Part shown: positions 56,642 to 64,000 of the stretch, in pieces
Layout: every line of letters begins with the position of its first letter
Position numbering within the stretch: the stretch's first letter is position 1
Assembly (NCBI RefSeq): GCF_000518785.1
Contig: NZ_JAEG01000006.1
Span: forward strand, 310,001-374,000
Direction: 5' to 3'
Length of the DNA: 64,000 bases
Source of the DNA: Paenirhizobium selenitireducens ATCC BAA-1503
GTDB lineage: Bacteria > Pseudomonadota > Alphaproteobacteria > Rhizobiales > Rhizobiaceae
Notes under the pieces: model-generated
Databases searched by the model: none
Seen by the model: only the letters and a program-made list of their open reading frames with translations
Told to the model about the DNA's origin: nothing
Translations under genes and position numbers: made by a program

Positions 56642-59275
56642 ATGCCCTCCTCCCCTGTTCCCTTCTCCTTCGAAGCACCGGAAAAACGAGCCTATTGGAG
56701 CCGGCCCCAGACCGAGCTCCTTGGCCTGCTGGAAACCTCTCCTGAGGGCCTGACCGGCGACGAGGCCGAGGCGCGGTTGAAGAGCGTAGGCGCCAACGTG
56801 TTTCGCGAGGAAGGCCGCTGGTCGGGCTTCAGGATCTTCCTGTCGCAATTCGAAAGCCCGCTTGTGCTGATCCTCGTAGCGGCCGCCGCCATCTCGATCG
56901 CCGTCGGCGAGTGGAAGGAGGCGACGATCATTACAATCGTCATCCTCGCCAGTTCGCTCCTGAGCTTCTACCAGGAATATTCCGCCTCGCTGGCGGTGCA
57001 GAAGCTAAAGGAACGCATCGCCTTCAAGGTCAAGGTCTGGCGCGACGGCGAGATGCGCCCGCTGGCGGCCAGCGCGCTGGTGCCTGGCGACGTGATCGAG
57101 GTGGCCGCCGGCGACCTCATTCCCGCCGACTCGGTGGTGATCGAGGCGACCGATCTGCATGTCAGCCAATCGGCCCTGACCGGCGAGACCTATCCGGTGG
57201 AAAAGCGCGCCGGCGAGATCCCGGCCGAGACCACGCTGGCCAACCGCACCAATGTGCTCTTCACCGGCGCTTCCGTCCGCAGCGGCATCGGCCGGGCGGT
57301 CGTGGTCGAGACCGGCTCTGCGACCGAATACGGCACGATCGCCGGCCACCTCAGGCTGGAGCCGCCGGAGACCGATTTCGCCCGCGGCATCCGTCGCTTC
57401 GGCTACCTGATGACCCGTATCACGCTGATCATGGTGGTCGTCATCTTTGCCGGAAACCTCATTCTCGACCGGCCGCTGATCGATTCCCTGCTGTTTGCCC
57501 TGGCGATCGCCGTCGGCCTGACCCCGGAACTGCTGCCGGCCATCGTCAGCGTCACCCTGTCGAACGGCGCCCGGCGCATGGCCGACGGCGGCGTGATCGT
57601 GCGGCGCCTCGCCTCGATCGAAAACCTCGGCAGCATGAACCTTCTGTGCACCGACAAGACCGGCACGTTGACGGAAGGCGTCGTCAGGCTCGAGCGCGCC
57701 GAAGGACCGCTTGGCACGCCGCGCGCCGACCTGATGCAACTTGCCGCGCTCAACGCCCGCCTGCAGAACGGCATGGCCAATCCGCTCGACGATGCGATCG
57801 CGGCCGCGGCGACCGCCCAGGGCATCGATACGGCGGCCACCCGCAAGGTCGCCGAAATCCCTTACGACTTCCTGCGCAAGCGGCTGTCGGTGATCGTCGG
57901 GGATGCCGATGCCACCGGCCATCTGCTGATCGCCAAGGGCGCGCTCAGCAACGTCCTCGAAACCTGCAGCGCAGTCCAGGACGGCGACGCGGTTCGGCCG
58001 CTCGACGCAGAAAGCCGGGCGGCGATCGAGAGCCGTTTCGCCGCCTGGGGCGATGAAGGCTACCGCGTGCTCGGTCTCGCCGTCCGTCGCTTCGCAACGC
58101 CTGCCGAATGCTATGACCGCGACAGCGAGCAGGACCTCACCTTCGCCGGCTTCCTGCTGTTCAGCGATCCGCCGAAGCCCGGCATCGTCGAAACGCTCTC
58201 GGCCCTTGCAACACGCGGCGTCGGCGTCAAGGTGATCACCGGCGACAACCGTTTCGTCGCCGCCCATCTGGCCCGATCCGTCGGATTGAAGGCCGATCAC
58301 ATCCTGACCGGCGAAGAACTGGCGCGCACATCCGACGAGGCGCTGGCAGCACTCGCCGGCCGAACCGACCTGTTCGTCGAGATCGACCCCAACCAGAAGC
58401 AGCGCATCATCGCGGCGCTGCGCAAGCGCGGCAATGTCGTCGGCTATCTCGGCGACGGCATCAACGACGCGCCGGCGCTCCATGAGGCGGATATCGGCAT
58501 CTCGGTCGAGGGGGCGGCCGACGTCGCGCAGCAGGCGGCGGACATGGTGCTCATCGACAAGAACCTCGACGTGCTGCTGGATGGCATCGACAACGGGCGG
58601 CGCACCTTCGCCAATACGCTGAAATACATCTCGACCACGACCAGCGCCAATTTCGGCAACATGATCAGCATGTCGGTCGCCTCCTTCATCCTGCCGTTCC
58701 AGCCGCTGCTCGCCAAGCAGATCCTGCTCAACAACTTCCTCTCCGACATTCCCTCGCTGGCGATTGCCAGCGACAATGTCGACGAGGATGCGGTGATCCG
58801 CCCGCAGAGCTGGAACATCGCCTATGTCCAGCGCTTCATGGTCGTCTTCGGCCTGATCAGCACCGTCTTCGACATGCTGACCTTCGGCTTTCTCATTTTG
58901 GTCGCCAGGGAGACGGCCGCCATCTTCCAGACCGCCTGGTTCGTCGAGTCGCTGATCACCGAACTTGCCATCGTGCTGGTGATCCGCACCTCGAAGCCCT
59001 TCTGGAAGAGCCGGCCCGGCCGCTGGCTCGTGCTGTCGACCGTCGCGGTGATCGTTCTGGCGCTGGCAGTACCCTACCTGCCGGGTGCAGACTGGTTTGG
59101 CTTCGTCCCGCTGCCGCCGCACGTTCTCGCCGGCCTGGGCGTGATCACGCTCCTCTATCTGCTGGTGTCGGAGATCGCCAAATACTGGTTCTTCGCGCAC
59201 GAACACGACCGCTTCCTGCCAAAGCGGCGGTCCCGTACCGAGCGCCCGGTAAGGACCGTGCGCCATCGGCAATGA
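56642..59275 (+). CDS. mgtA: P3B-type Mg2+-translocating ATPase (MgtA-like)
   Basis: The 877-residue inner-membrane pump has the P-type core: TGET (180-183), the PELLP-containing helix near 295, the phosphorylation site DKTGTLT (Asp338), TGDN later, the GDGINDAP hinge and the P3B-like NNFLSDIPSLAIASDN segment before the C-terminal helices. The family imports Mg2+. ATG 56642 (MPSSPVP) was chosen; an earlier frame start at 56534 is unlike the family. No canonical Mg riboswitch or proline-rich leader was identified in the 130-bp upstream region. Confidence 0.92.
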   Translation: MPSSPVPFSFEAPEKRAYWSRPQTELLGLLETSPEGLTGDEAEARLKSVGANVFREEGRWSGFRIFLSQFESPLVLILVAAAAISIAVGEWKEATIITIVILASSLLSFYQEYSASLAVQKLKERIAFKVKVWRDGEMRPLAASALVPGDVIEVAAGDLIPADSVVIEATDLHVSQSALTGETYPVEKRAGEIPAETTLANRTNVLFTGASVRSGIGRAVVVETGSATEYGTIAGHLRLEPPETDFARGIRRFGYLMTRITLIMVVVIFAGNLILDRPLIDSLLFALAIAVGLTPELLPAIVSVTLSNGARRMADGGVIVRRLASIENLGSMNLLCTDKTGTLTEGVVRLERAEGPLGTPRADLMQLAALNARLQNGMANPLDDAIAAAATAQGIDTAATRKVAEIPYDFLRKRLSVIVGDADATGHLLIAKGALSNVLETCSAVQDGDAVRPLDAESRAAIESRFAAWGDEGYRVLGLAVRRFATPAECYDRDSEQDLTFAGFLLFSDPPKPGIVETLSALATRGVGVKVITGDNRFVAAHLARSVGLKADHILTGEELARTSDEALAALAGRTDLFVEIDPNQKQRIIAALRKRGNVVGYLGDGINDAPALHEADIGISVEGAADVAQQAADMVLIDKNLDVLLDGIDNGRRTFANTLKYISTTTSANFGNMISMSVASFILPFQPLLAKQILLNNFLSDIPSLAIASDNVDEDAVIRPQSWNIAYVQRFMVVFGLISTVFDMLTFGFLILVARETAAIFQTAWFVESLITELAIVLVIRTSKPFWKSRPGRWLVLSTVAVIVLALAVPYLPGADWFGFVPLPPHVLAGLGVITLLYLLVSEIAKYWFFAHEHDRFLPKRRSRTERPVRTVRHRQ

Positions 59276-59291
59276 CGGCGTGGTGGAAGGC

Positions 59292-59867
59292 TCAGCAGAG
59301 TTGTGACAGCCGGCAACCGGCATCGGCCCAGAGACCGGCCCGCCGCCGCATCGCGTCCTGCTCGACGGCGATCAGGCCCGCGTCGCGCGTTGCGCGCACA
59401 TAGCCCGAGGCGACCAGCGTCTCGGCAACGCGGTACTGTCCGATCCGGCAGTCGATCATCACTGTCTGCAAGGCGATCGGCCACGCCCGGCATTCGAGAT
59501 AACGACGGTTGATCAGGCTTTTCAGAAAGGCCCTGGACTGGCTGCCGCAGGCGCGGATGCTGCCGTCGTCGGCGTGACAGATGCGCTTCGGGTCGGGTCC
59601 CACGACATCGGCGATGATGAAGATCATGCCGTCCTGCTGGAAGGAGCCGCCATCGAAGGCCTGGGCCTGTGGTTTGACCCGGATCTTGGTCACGAAGGCG
59701 TCGAACAGCCCCGGAACGCGTTCGTACTGCTGCGCCGCCTTGTCGACCCGGACCGGGTGGTCCGTCCAGATCGGCTCCTGCGAAGCGGCATAGGGCAGTT
59801 CATTCGCCCCGGCGTCATTCGCGGCGGAAAGCGCGAGCAGAACAACAAGGGTGTTTATCCGGCGAAT
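59292..59867 (-). CDS. Secreted protein with SNase-like C-terminus, likely ATT start
   Basis: Reading the frame upstream of the usual start finds a signal peptide (RRINTLVVLLALSAANDAGA) that begins at ATT 59867, six bases after GGAGG. The 191-residue precursor then has a mature region (NELPYAASQEP...) and a C-terminal part with VRATRDAGLIAVEQDAMRRRAGLW and several Cys, remotely like the thermonuclease/YncB fold. No ATG, GTG or TTG gives both the Shine-Dalgarno and the signal peptide; a GTG at 59693 would remove the signal. The function is unknown. It lies 16 bp past mgtA, convergent. Confidence 0.65.
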   Translation of the reverse strand: MRRINTLVVLLALSAANDAGANELPYAASQEPIWTDHPVRVDKAAQQYERVPGLFDAFVTKIRVKPQAQAFDGGSFQQDGMIFIIADVVGPDPKRICHADDGSIRACGSQSRAFLKSLINRRYLECRAWPIALQTVMIDCRIGQYRVAETLVASGYVRATRDAGLIAVEQDAMRRRAGLWADAGCRLSQLC

Positions 59868-60280
59868 GGCAATCCTCCAGGCCGGCCCATGCGCCGCGCT
59901 GAAATATCGCCGGACCTGCCGGAAGTAGAACAGGGACCGAAGAGATCTGGGTCAAGGAGTGATGAAATGCAATTTATCATTAATGCCGTCACTCCAAGCT
60001 CGTAATCCCAATAGTCGGTCAAAAACACCACGATTCCGCGCAAATGACCATGACCATCCGCCCGATAGAGCAAAAATATCCGCTGCAACGCCGACGAAAT
60101 TCTGCCGCGCCGGAGGCAGCGAGGATCGGTGCGGGCTTGGAGTTCGCAACAAAAAATGCAACAACCCAGCCATCCGGGCGTTAGCACCATCGGCAAAGCC
60201 ACGCGCAAGCGGGGAAAGGCCGACATCATGCCGTTCGCCCCGCCGCCCATCGTCCGCCAAACCGAAAGGCAAAGCAGAAT
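59868..60280. other. Intergenic region upstream of manC
   Basis: The 413-bp region contains an inverted repeat with arms GGAGTGATG and CGTCACTCC at 59956-59963 and 59988-59995 around an AT-rich loop. It probably carries the promoters of the secreted-protein gene and manC. I see no small gene in it. Confidence 0.45.
59956..59995. repeat. Inverted repeat GGAGTGA...TCACTCC
   Basis: Arms GGAGTGA (59956-59962) and TCACTCC (59989-59995) are perfect over 7 bp, 26 bp apart, in an AT-rich stretch. Confidence 0.4.
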
Positions 60281-61708
60281 ATGACCGAGAAGATCGTACC
60301 CGTCATCATGGCGGGGGGAAAAGGCACCCGCCTCTGGCCGCTGTCGCGCGCCACCGCCGCCAAGCAGTTCATCCGCTTCATCGGCGACAAGACGCTTTTC
60401 CAGGGCACCCTCGACCGTGTCGCCGATCGGAGCCTCTACGAGCCGGCACTGGTGATCACCAATGAAGAATTCCGCTTCCTGGTCGCCGAACAGGCCCGCG
60501 AGATGGATGCCAAGCTCTGCGGCATTGTACTTGAGCCGGAAGCGCGCAACACGGCGGCCGCCGTTGCCGTCGCTGCCCTGATCGTCGCCGATCTCTACGG
60601 CAGTGACACGCTCCTGCAGGTCCTGCCGTCCGACCATGACATCGCCACCGACGAACGCTACCGGACCTGTGTCGACGCGGCGGCCACTGCCGCGCGCGCC
60701 GGCAAGATCGTCACCTTCGGCATCACGCCCACCGAGCCGGCCACCGGCTACGGCTATATCGAGATGGGCGAGCCGCTCACGGCCGGCGCCAACGCCGTCA
60801 AGCGCTTCGTTGAGAAGCCGAAGCTCGAGGACGCGGAAAAGATGCTCGCCGCCGGAAACTACTTCTGGAATTCCGGCATGTTCGTCTTCACCGCCGGGCA
60901 GATCCTCTCCGAACTGCGCCAGCTGGCGCCCGACGTGCTGGCCGCGGCGGAAAAATCGGTGCGTGGCGCGACCAAGGATCTCGACTTCAGCCGTCTCGAC
61001 GCCGAGGCCTTCGCCGAGAGCCCGAGCATCTCGATCGACTATGCGGTGATGGAAAAGACGGCCAATGCCGCCGTCGTGCCCTCGCCGATCAGCTGGTCCG
61101 ACCTTGGCAGCTGGGACGCCGTGTGGAAGCTCGGCAATGCCGATCCGGACGGCAACGTCGTCAGCGGCAATGCCACCTTGGTCAACACCCGCAATTCTCT
61201 GGTCATGTCGCGCAACAACCATCTCGCCGTTCAGGGCATGGACGGCGTGGCGGTGATCGCCAGCGAGGACGCCGTCTATGTCGGCCGGCTCGACGACAGC
61301 CAGCAGGTCGGCAACCTCGTCAAGCTGCTCGCCGCAGACAAGAAGACCGCGACGCTCACCGAAAACCACCCGACCTCGCTGCGCCCCTGGGGCGGTTATA
61401 CGTCGGTGCTGAACGGCGAGCGCTTCCAGGTCAAGCGCCTCTTCGTCCATCCGGGCAAGAAGCTGTCCCTGCAGAAGCACCACCACCGCTCGGAACACTG
61501 GATCTGCGTCAAGGGCGCTGCCGAAGTGACGATCGACGACAAGGTGACCATGCTGCACGAGAACCAGTCGATCTACATCCCGCAAGGGGCCGTGCACCGC
61601 CTCGGCAATCCCGGCAAGATCCTGCTGGAACTGATCGAGATCCAGACCGGCTCCTATCTCGGCGAGGACGACATCATTCGCCTGGTCGACGAGTTCGGCC
61701 GGAGCTGA
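60281..61708 (+). CDS. manC: Mannose-1-phosphate guanylyltransferase / mannose-6-phosphate isomerase
   Basis: The 475-residue bifunctional enzyme makes GDP-mannose for exopolysaccharide or LPS. The N-terminal pyrophosphorylase has IMAGGKGTRLWPLSR (GGxGTRLWP) and the sugar-binding FVEKP at about 180. The C-terminal PMI-II cupin has LFVHPGKKLSLQKHHHRSEHW. It is monocistronic and followed by a strong terminator; no exopolysaccharide genes adjoin it. Confidence 0.94.
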   Translation: MTEKIVPVIMAGGKGTRLWPLSRATAAKQFIRFIGDKTLFQGTLDRVADRSLYEPALVITNEEFRFLVAEQAREMDAKLCGIVLEPEARNTAAAVAVAALIVADLYGSDTLLQVLPSDHDIATDERYRTCVDAAATAARAGKIVTFGITPTEPATGYGYIEMGEPLTAGANAVKRFVEKPKLEDAEKMLAAGNYFWNSGMFVFTAGQILSELRQLAPDVLAAAEKSVRGATKDLDFSRLDAEAFAESPSISIDYAVMEKTANAAVVPSPISWSDLGSWDAVWKLGNADPDGNVVSGNATLVNTRNSLVMSRNNHLAVQGMDGVAVIASEDAVYVGRLDDSQQVGNLVKLLAADKKTATLTENHPTSLRPWGGYTSVLNGERFQVKRLFVHPGKKLSLQKHHHRSEHWICVKGAAEVTIDDKVTMLHENQSIYIPQGAVHRLGNPGKILLELIEIQTGSYLGEDDIIRLVDEFGRS

Positions 61709-61746
61709 CCGCCGGCTGACTCCGGACAACTGGCCCAGACAAGGAC

Positions 61747-61780
61747 GACCCGCGAAACCCGGTTTCGCGGGTCTTTCTTT
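61747..61780 (+). terminator. Rho-independent terminator of manC
   Basis: GACCCGCGAAA/TTTCGCGGGTC (61747-61757 with 61763-61773) with loop CCCGG is followed by TTTCTTT. Confidence 0.85.
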
Positions 61781-61834
61781 GCCTATTTCCCGGGACATTT
61801 CGAAAGGCGGCGCACCGAAACGGGTTGCCAAAGG

Positions 61835-61872
61835 TAACGCATTGCGTTAATGACTGACCAACCAGTCATTAA
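61835..61872. promoter_or_regulatory. Two overlapping palindromes, operator of the tetR efflux operon
   Basis: TTAATGACTG-N6-CAGTCATTAA (61847-61872) is perfect over 10-bp arms and ends 14 bp before the tetR start. It overlaps TAACGCATTGCGTTA (61835-61849), another perfect palindrome. Autorepression by the TetR/CecR-like protein is inferred. Confidence 0.75.
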
Positions 61873-61886
61873 TAGATCGACACCTC

Positions 61887-62510
61887 ATGAACGAGAAAAC
61901 CCGCAAACGGCGAGACCCGGAAGAACGACGCGCCGAGATCCTCGCAGCCGCCTTCGCCCTTTTTTCCGAGCGCGGCTTTGCCGCGACGCGCATCGAGGAC
62001 GTGGCCGCCCGCGCCGGCATCGCCAAGGGCACGGTCTACCTGCACTTTCCCGACAAGGAGGCGCTGTTCACCTCGCTCGCCTCGGGCATGGCCTCGCCCA
62101 TCCTGGTCAATATGCAGGCCATGGCCGCGAATGATGCGATCCCGGGCCGCATGATGATCGCCGGCCTCTACGCGCTGGCGCAGAACGAGATCCTCGGCAC
62201 CGACCGGCGACACATGCTGCGCCTGCTCCTGTCCGAAGGGCAGTTCTTTCCGGTGGTGGCGGAATTCTACCACCGCAATGTGATCACCGTTGGCCTGCGC
62301 GTGTTGCGCCAGGTCCTCGAACGCGCCGCCGCGCGTGGCGAACTGCGCAATCCGAAGATCGCCGCGATGCCGCAGATCGTCTTCGCCCCCGTCCTGATGT
62401 CGATCATATGGGGCACGCTGTTCGAACCCTACGAACATCTCGACACCCGGGCCCTGTTCGACACCTTCCTCGAAACCCTGTTCCTCCCCGCTCAAGGAGA
62501 CGCGCCATGA
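61887..62510 (+). CDS. TetR-family regulator (CecR/YbiH-like)
   Basis: The 207-residue regulator has a TetR helix-turn-helix (RRAEILAAAFALFSERGFAATRIEDVAARAGIAKGTVYLHFPDKE). The order TetR, HlyD-type protein, ABC ATPase matches E. coli cecR-ybhG-ybhF, which controls drug export. The next start overlaps its stop (ATGA). Confidence 0.9.
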   Translation: MNEKTRKRRDPEERRAEILAAAFALFSERGFAATRIEDVAARAGIAKGTVYLHFPDKEALFTSLASGMASPILVNMQAMAANDAIPGRMMIAGLYALAQNEILGTDRRHMLRLLLSEGQFFPVVAEFYHRNVITVGLRVLRQVLERAAARGELRNPKIAAMPQIVFAPVLMSIIWGTLFEPYEHLDTRALFDTFLETLFLPAQGDAP

Positions 62511-63478
62511 AGCGCATCGCCCTATTGGCGGTCGTCGTCGCGGCCGCGCTCTTCCTCCTGCCGATCTATCTCAACGGCCATGCCGAGCGTCCCTACCAGG
62601 GCTGGGTCGAAGCCGACCTGCTGTTCATCGGCCCGGAAACGGCGGGCCGGCTCGCCGACGTCACGGTCGAGGAGGGTGATCGCGCCGACGCGGGAAAACT
62701 GCTGTTCAGGCTGGAAGACACCGCAGCGCAGGCGGCCGTATCGGCAAAGGAAGCCACGCTGGCCGCGCTTCAGTCCCAGTATGACCTTGCCGTCGCCGCA
62801 CAGAAGCGCCCCGAGGAAATCACCATCCTCAAGGCCTCGGAGCGTCAGGCCGAGGCCCAGCTTTCGCTCTCCGTGCAGGAACTCGACCGCATGCGCTCGC
62901 TCGCCCGCAGCGGCACGGCGACCCGCGCCAACCTCGACGCTGCCATTGCCGCCGAAGCCGCCAACCGCGCAGCCCTCGACAACATCCGTGGACAGGTCGC
63001 ACTCGCCGGCCTTCCGGCGCGCAGCGAAACCATCCGCCAGGCGGAACAGACCATGGCGGCGGCAAAGGCCGAACTCGCCTCCGCCCGCGACGCGCTGGCC
63101 CGGCTGTCGGTCAAGGCCCCGGCCGCAGGCGCCGTGCAGACGCTCTATTACATGCCCGGCGAAGTCGTGCCGGCCGGACGCCCGGTCGTCGCCCTTCTCG
63201 CGCCCGAGGACATTCGCATCCGCTTCTTCGTCGCCGAAGCCGAGATCGCCAGGGTCGCGATCGGCCTGACGGTCCACATCACCTGCGACGGCTGCAAGCC
63301 GATGGATGCCAGGGTGAGCTTCATCTCCGACAAGGCCGAATACACGCCGCCGGAGATCTACAGCCTCGAAGAGCGCGCCAAGCTCGTCTATCGCGTCGAA
63401 GCCGTCCCGCAGGACCCGACCGCCGTCCGCCCCGGCCTTCCCGTCGACGTGACGCTGGCGCCGCCGGAGAACCAGTGA
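62507..63478 (+). CDS. HlyD-family membrane fusion protein (YbhG-like)
   Basis: The 323-residue protein has an N-terminal membrane anchor (RIALLAVVVAAALFLLPIYL), a lipoyl-like region (GRLADVTVEEGDRADAGKLLFRLED), a periplasmic coiled-coil hairpin (about 75-215, e.g. QSQYDLAVAAQKRPEEITILKA), and a barrel region with LSVKAPAAGAVQTLYYMPGEVV. It links the ABC exporter to the outer envelope. It is translationally coupled to the tetR gene. Confidence 0.9.
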   Translation: MKRIALLAVVVAAALFLLPIYLNGHAERPYQGWVEADLLFIGPETAGRLADVTVEEGDRADAGKLLFRLEDTAAQAAVSAKEATLAALQSQYDLAVAAQKRPEEITILKASERQAEAQLSLSVQELDRMRSLARSGTATRANLDAAIAAEAANRAALDNIRGQVALAGLPARSETIRQAEQTMAAAKAELASARDALARLSVKAPAAGAVQTLYYMPGEVVPAGRPVVALLAPEDIRIRFFVAEAEIARVAIGLTVHITCDGCKPMDARVSFISDKAEYTPPEIYSLEERAKLVYRVEAVPQDPTAVRPGLPVDVTLAPPENQ

Positions 63479-64000
63479 TGAACGTCCCGTCAGTCCCGGC
63501 CGAACTGGTGATCGACGTCACCGACCTCACCAAAAGCTTTGGCGACCGCGTCGTCGTCGACAAGCTGTCGCTCGAGGTCCGCAAGGGAAGCATTCACGGC
63601 TTCCTCGGTCCGAACGGCTCGGGCAAGACCACGACCATCCGCATGCTGTGCGGGCTATTGACCCCCGACAGCGGCAGCGGCACCTGTCTCGGCTATGACA
63701 TCCTCACCCAGTCGGAGGCGATCCGTCGGCGCGTCGGTTACATGACGCAGAAATTCTCGCTCTATCAGGATCTGTCGATCCGCGAGAACCTCGAATTCGT
63801 CGCCCGCGTCTACAATCTCGACGACCCGAAACGCAAGGCGCGCGATGCCATCGAGCGGCTCGGCCTCGGTGGCCGCGAGAACCAGCTCGCCGGCAATCTC
63901 TCGGGCGGCTGGAAACAGCGGCTGGCGCTCGGGGCCTGCATCCTGCCCGAGCCGGACCTTCTGCTGCTCGACGAGCCGACGGCCGGCGTCGATCCCAAGG
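63478..64000 (+). CDS. ABC exporter ATPase (YbhF-like), 3'-truncated by window
   Basis: The first 174 residues are visible. Walker A is GPNGSGKTT, the Q-loop MTQKFSLY, the signature LSGGWKQR and Walker B LLLLDEPTAGVD. The start ATG shares one base with the previous stop (TGATG). YbhF proteins often have two ATPase domains; only one lies in the window. Confidence 0.9.
   Translation, partial: MNVPSVPAELVIDVTDLTKSFGDRVVVDKLSLEVRKGSIHGFLGPNGSGKTTTIRMLCGLLTPDSGSGTCLGYDILTQSEAIRRRVGYMTQKFSLYQDLSIRENLEFVARVYNLDDPKRKARDAIERLGLGGRENQLAGNLSGGWKQRLALGACILPEPDLLLLDEPTAGVDPK

Noticed and set aside
57005..59323. Long minus-strand frame opposite mgtA
   Set aside because: It is the antisense shadow of a clearly conserved P-type ATPase; composition is unlike a real protein.
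59855..61831. Minus-strand frame opposite manC
   Set aside because: manC is clear on the other strand and the frame has no motif; it also crosses the manC terminator.

Overview
The window is gene-dense, GC-rich DNA that reads as the chromosome of a Rhizobiaceae alphaproteobacterium (Rhizobium/Agrobacterium/Shinella/Ensifer-like; genus inferred, not proven). The support is gene content typical of Rhizobiales (gltBD beside a DUF459 gene, cpdR beside tRNA-Val(GAC), a hisN/suhB-type gene beside an alpha-r8/MmgR-type sRNA, and a small heat-shock gene behind a ROSE-like leader), plus many solute-binding ABC systems and catabolic operons. No insertion sequence, phage gene or CRISPR array was seen.

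Region 1 (1-13.2 kb) looks like conserved chromosome: a partial DUF459 protein, glutamate synthase gltD/gltB, threonine aldolase, an Hsp20 chaperone with an RpoH-type promoter and a ROSE-type leader, an unrecognised structured sRNA, an alpha/beta hydrolase, HisN, an MmgR-like sRNA with a clear promoter and terminator, an N-formylglutamate amidohydrolase, the response regulator CpdR and tRNA-Val.

Region 2 (13.5-23.1 kb) is a peptide/amide locus. A D-aminopeptidase (Dap) faces an operon of proline iminopeptidase-dppB-dppC-dppDF-peptide-binding protein. That operon is divergent from a LuxR solo, which is followed by a second iminopeptidase. The LuxR protein carries the Met/Trp substitutions of the plant-signal-responsive OryR/PipR group. 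Near-identical 16-bp dyads sit in the pip1-luxR intergenic region and upstream of pip2. This is the best candidate for an interesting signalling system in the window.

Region 3 (23.1-31.3 kb) holds a GMC oxidoreductase, a NitT/TauT-type ABC importer, and a RidA-DUF1028-aldehyde dehydrogenase-LysR operon.

Region 4 (31.7-49.5 kb) is a long catabolic island: a flavoprotein monooxygenase; a DgcA-like FMN/FAD/Fe-S oxidoreductase with a cupin, an ArgE-like deacylase and an HpaB-like hydroxylase; an APH-type kinase paired with a class-III PLP enzyme (probable amino-alcohol kinase and phospho-lyase); an SDR; and a PotFGHI-type importer followed by an isochorismatase-fold amidase, a CbiZ-domain protein, a DeoR regulator and DmpA. 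Related half-site motifs precede the kinase and the importer, suggesting joint control. The substrate is unknown; an N-rich plant- or membrane-derived compound is an inference.

Region 5 (49.5-64 kb) has a Cys-cluster protein, a coiled-coil protein, a TetR-associated aminotransferase with an FAH-family hydrolase, a MarR regulator, an alcohol dehydrogenase, an MgtA-type P-type ATPase, a secreted protein that seems to start with ATT, mannose-1-phosphate guanylyltransferase, and the start of a CecR-YbhG-YbhF-like drug efflux operon cut by the window end.
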